A DNA stretch of 64,000 nucleotides from Cycas panzhihuaensis (taxonomy: Eukaryota > Cycadophyta), in the NCBI GenBank assembly GCA_023213395.1, contig CM041465.1:174227741-174291740 (forward strand), read 5' to 3'. Positions 63,851 to 64,000 of this stretch are shown here, in pieces (the first letter of the stretch is position 1; every line of letters begins with the position of its first letter). The position numbers were made by a program, and so were the translations under genes. A model generated the notes under the pieces. That model had not been told where the DNA came from. It saw only the letters and a program-made list of their open reading frames with translations, and did not search any database.

Positions 63851-64000
63851 CTTAATCAGGCATTTGTCATTGTAAAACTCCACCTTCATGCCTTGTTTGC
63901 AAATTTCCTGGGCTAAAAGAAGGTTCAATTGCATCTTGGGTACATAGTATACCCCAGTAAATTTACCTCCTGCAATGGATACTTCATCGATACCTTCCAC
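63851..64000 (-). pseudogene. Copia A2 protease C-terminal part, cut by the window edge
   Basis: The minus strand reads EVSIAGGKFTGVYYVPKMQL and CKQGMKVEFYNDKCLIKD, the region that follows the protease active site in copia A. Gag, leader and 5' LTR lie outside. Confidence 0.85.

Larger units (their letters stand above)
60629..64000 (-). mobile_element. Second copy of copia family A ('A2'), runs off the right edge
   Basis: It begins with an LTR (60,629-60,981) whose ends TGTTTGGGAACAT and TGTTAGCA correspond to the family A LTR in reverse. The left flank is GTCAC (60,624-60,628), but the matching right copy is outside the window. Coding order on the minus strand is that of copia A and most motifs match it closely. 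It is inserted into the integrase of copia B. Confidence 0.93.

Overview
The window looks like nuclear DNA of a plant with a large, repeat-bloated genome. A gymnosperm such as a conifer or cycad would fit, but that is inference; no species-specific marker was recognised. Nearly everything is degenerate LTR retrotransposon (Ty1/copia and Ty3/gypsy), satellite DNA or a very large AT microsatellite. Only one convincing host gene is visible, a short plastid-type cupin protein at 34,075-34,503. No rRNA, tRNA, CRISPR or prokaryotic feature was found.

Left part. Positions 1-3,982 are the 3' part of a decayed chromodomain-bearing gypsy element (+ strand). Its 3' LTR ends where a satellite array begins. 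The array has about 23 units of roughly 420 bp (3,983-13,690), then four units of a related ~295-bp type to about 14,800. A 3.9-kb TA-dominated microsatellite follows (15,045-18,919), and then AT-rich DNA with no gene.

Middle. A minus-strand copia element with complete LTRs and a perfect 5-bp target duplication (GTATT) occupies 20,859-24,804. Its gag/protease part is missing and is replaced by non-coding DNA. A plus-strand copia element spans 25,936-32,775. A 358-bp miniature retroelement (TRIM) with two 151-bp direct repeats is inserted in its integrase (30,052-30,409). The cupin gene follows, then AT-rich DNA.

Right part. This is a nest of insertions. A truncated minus-strand copia (about 37,100-38,335) abuts an old minus-strand gypsy remnant (38,340-39,622, resuming after 56,463). 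Into that remnant a plus-strand copia 'A' inserted (39,628-56,457, target duplication GTTAC). Into the 3' LTR of A a 10.55-kb gypsy 'G' inserted (45,643-56,196, target duplication GGTCA). Further right, a minus-strand copia 'B' (LTR to 58,143, coding remnant to 60,628) is interrupted by a second, opposite-orientation copy of family A that runs off the window edge.

The most interesting material is in element G. It has four CCHC knuckles, a second block of gag-like sequence between protease and reverse transcriptase (also seen in the independent gypsy remnant), and an extra ORF after integrase that ends at the 3' LTR. Its two LTRs also look more divergent than those of the element it inserted into. 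All proteins of the mobile elements are broken by stops or frameshifts.
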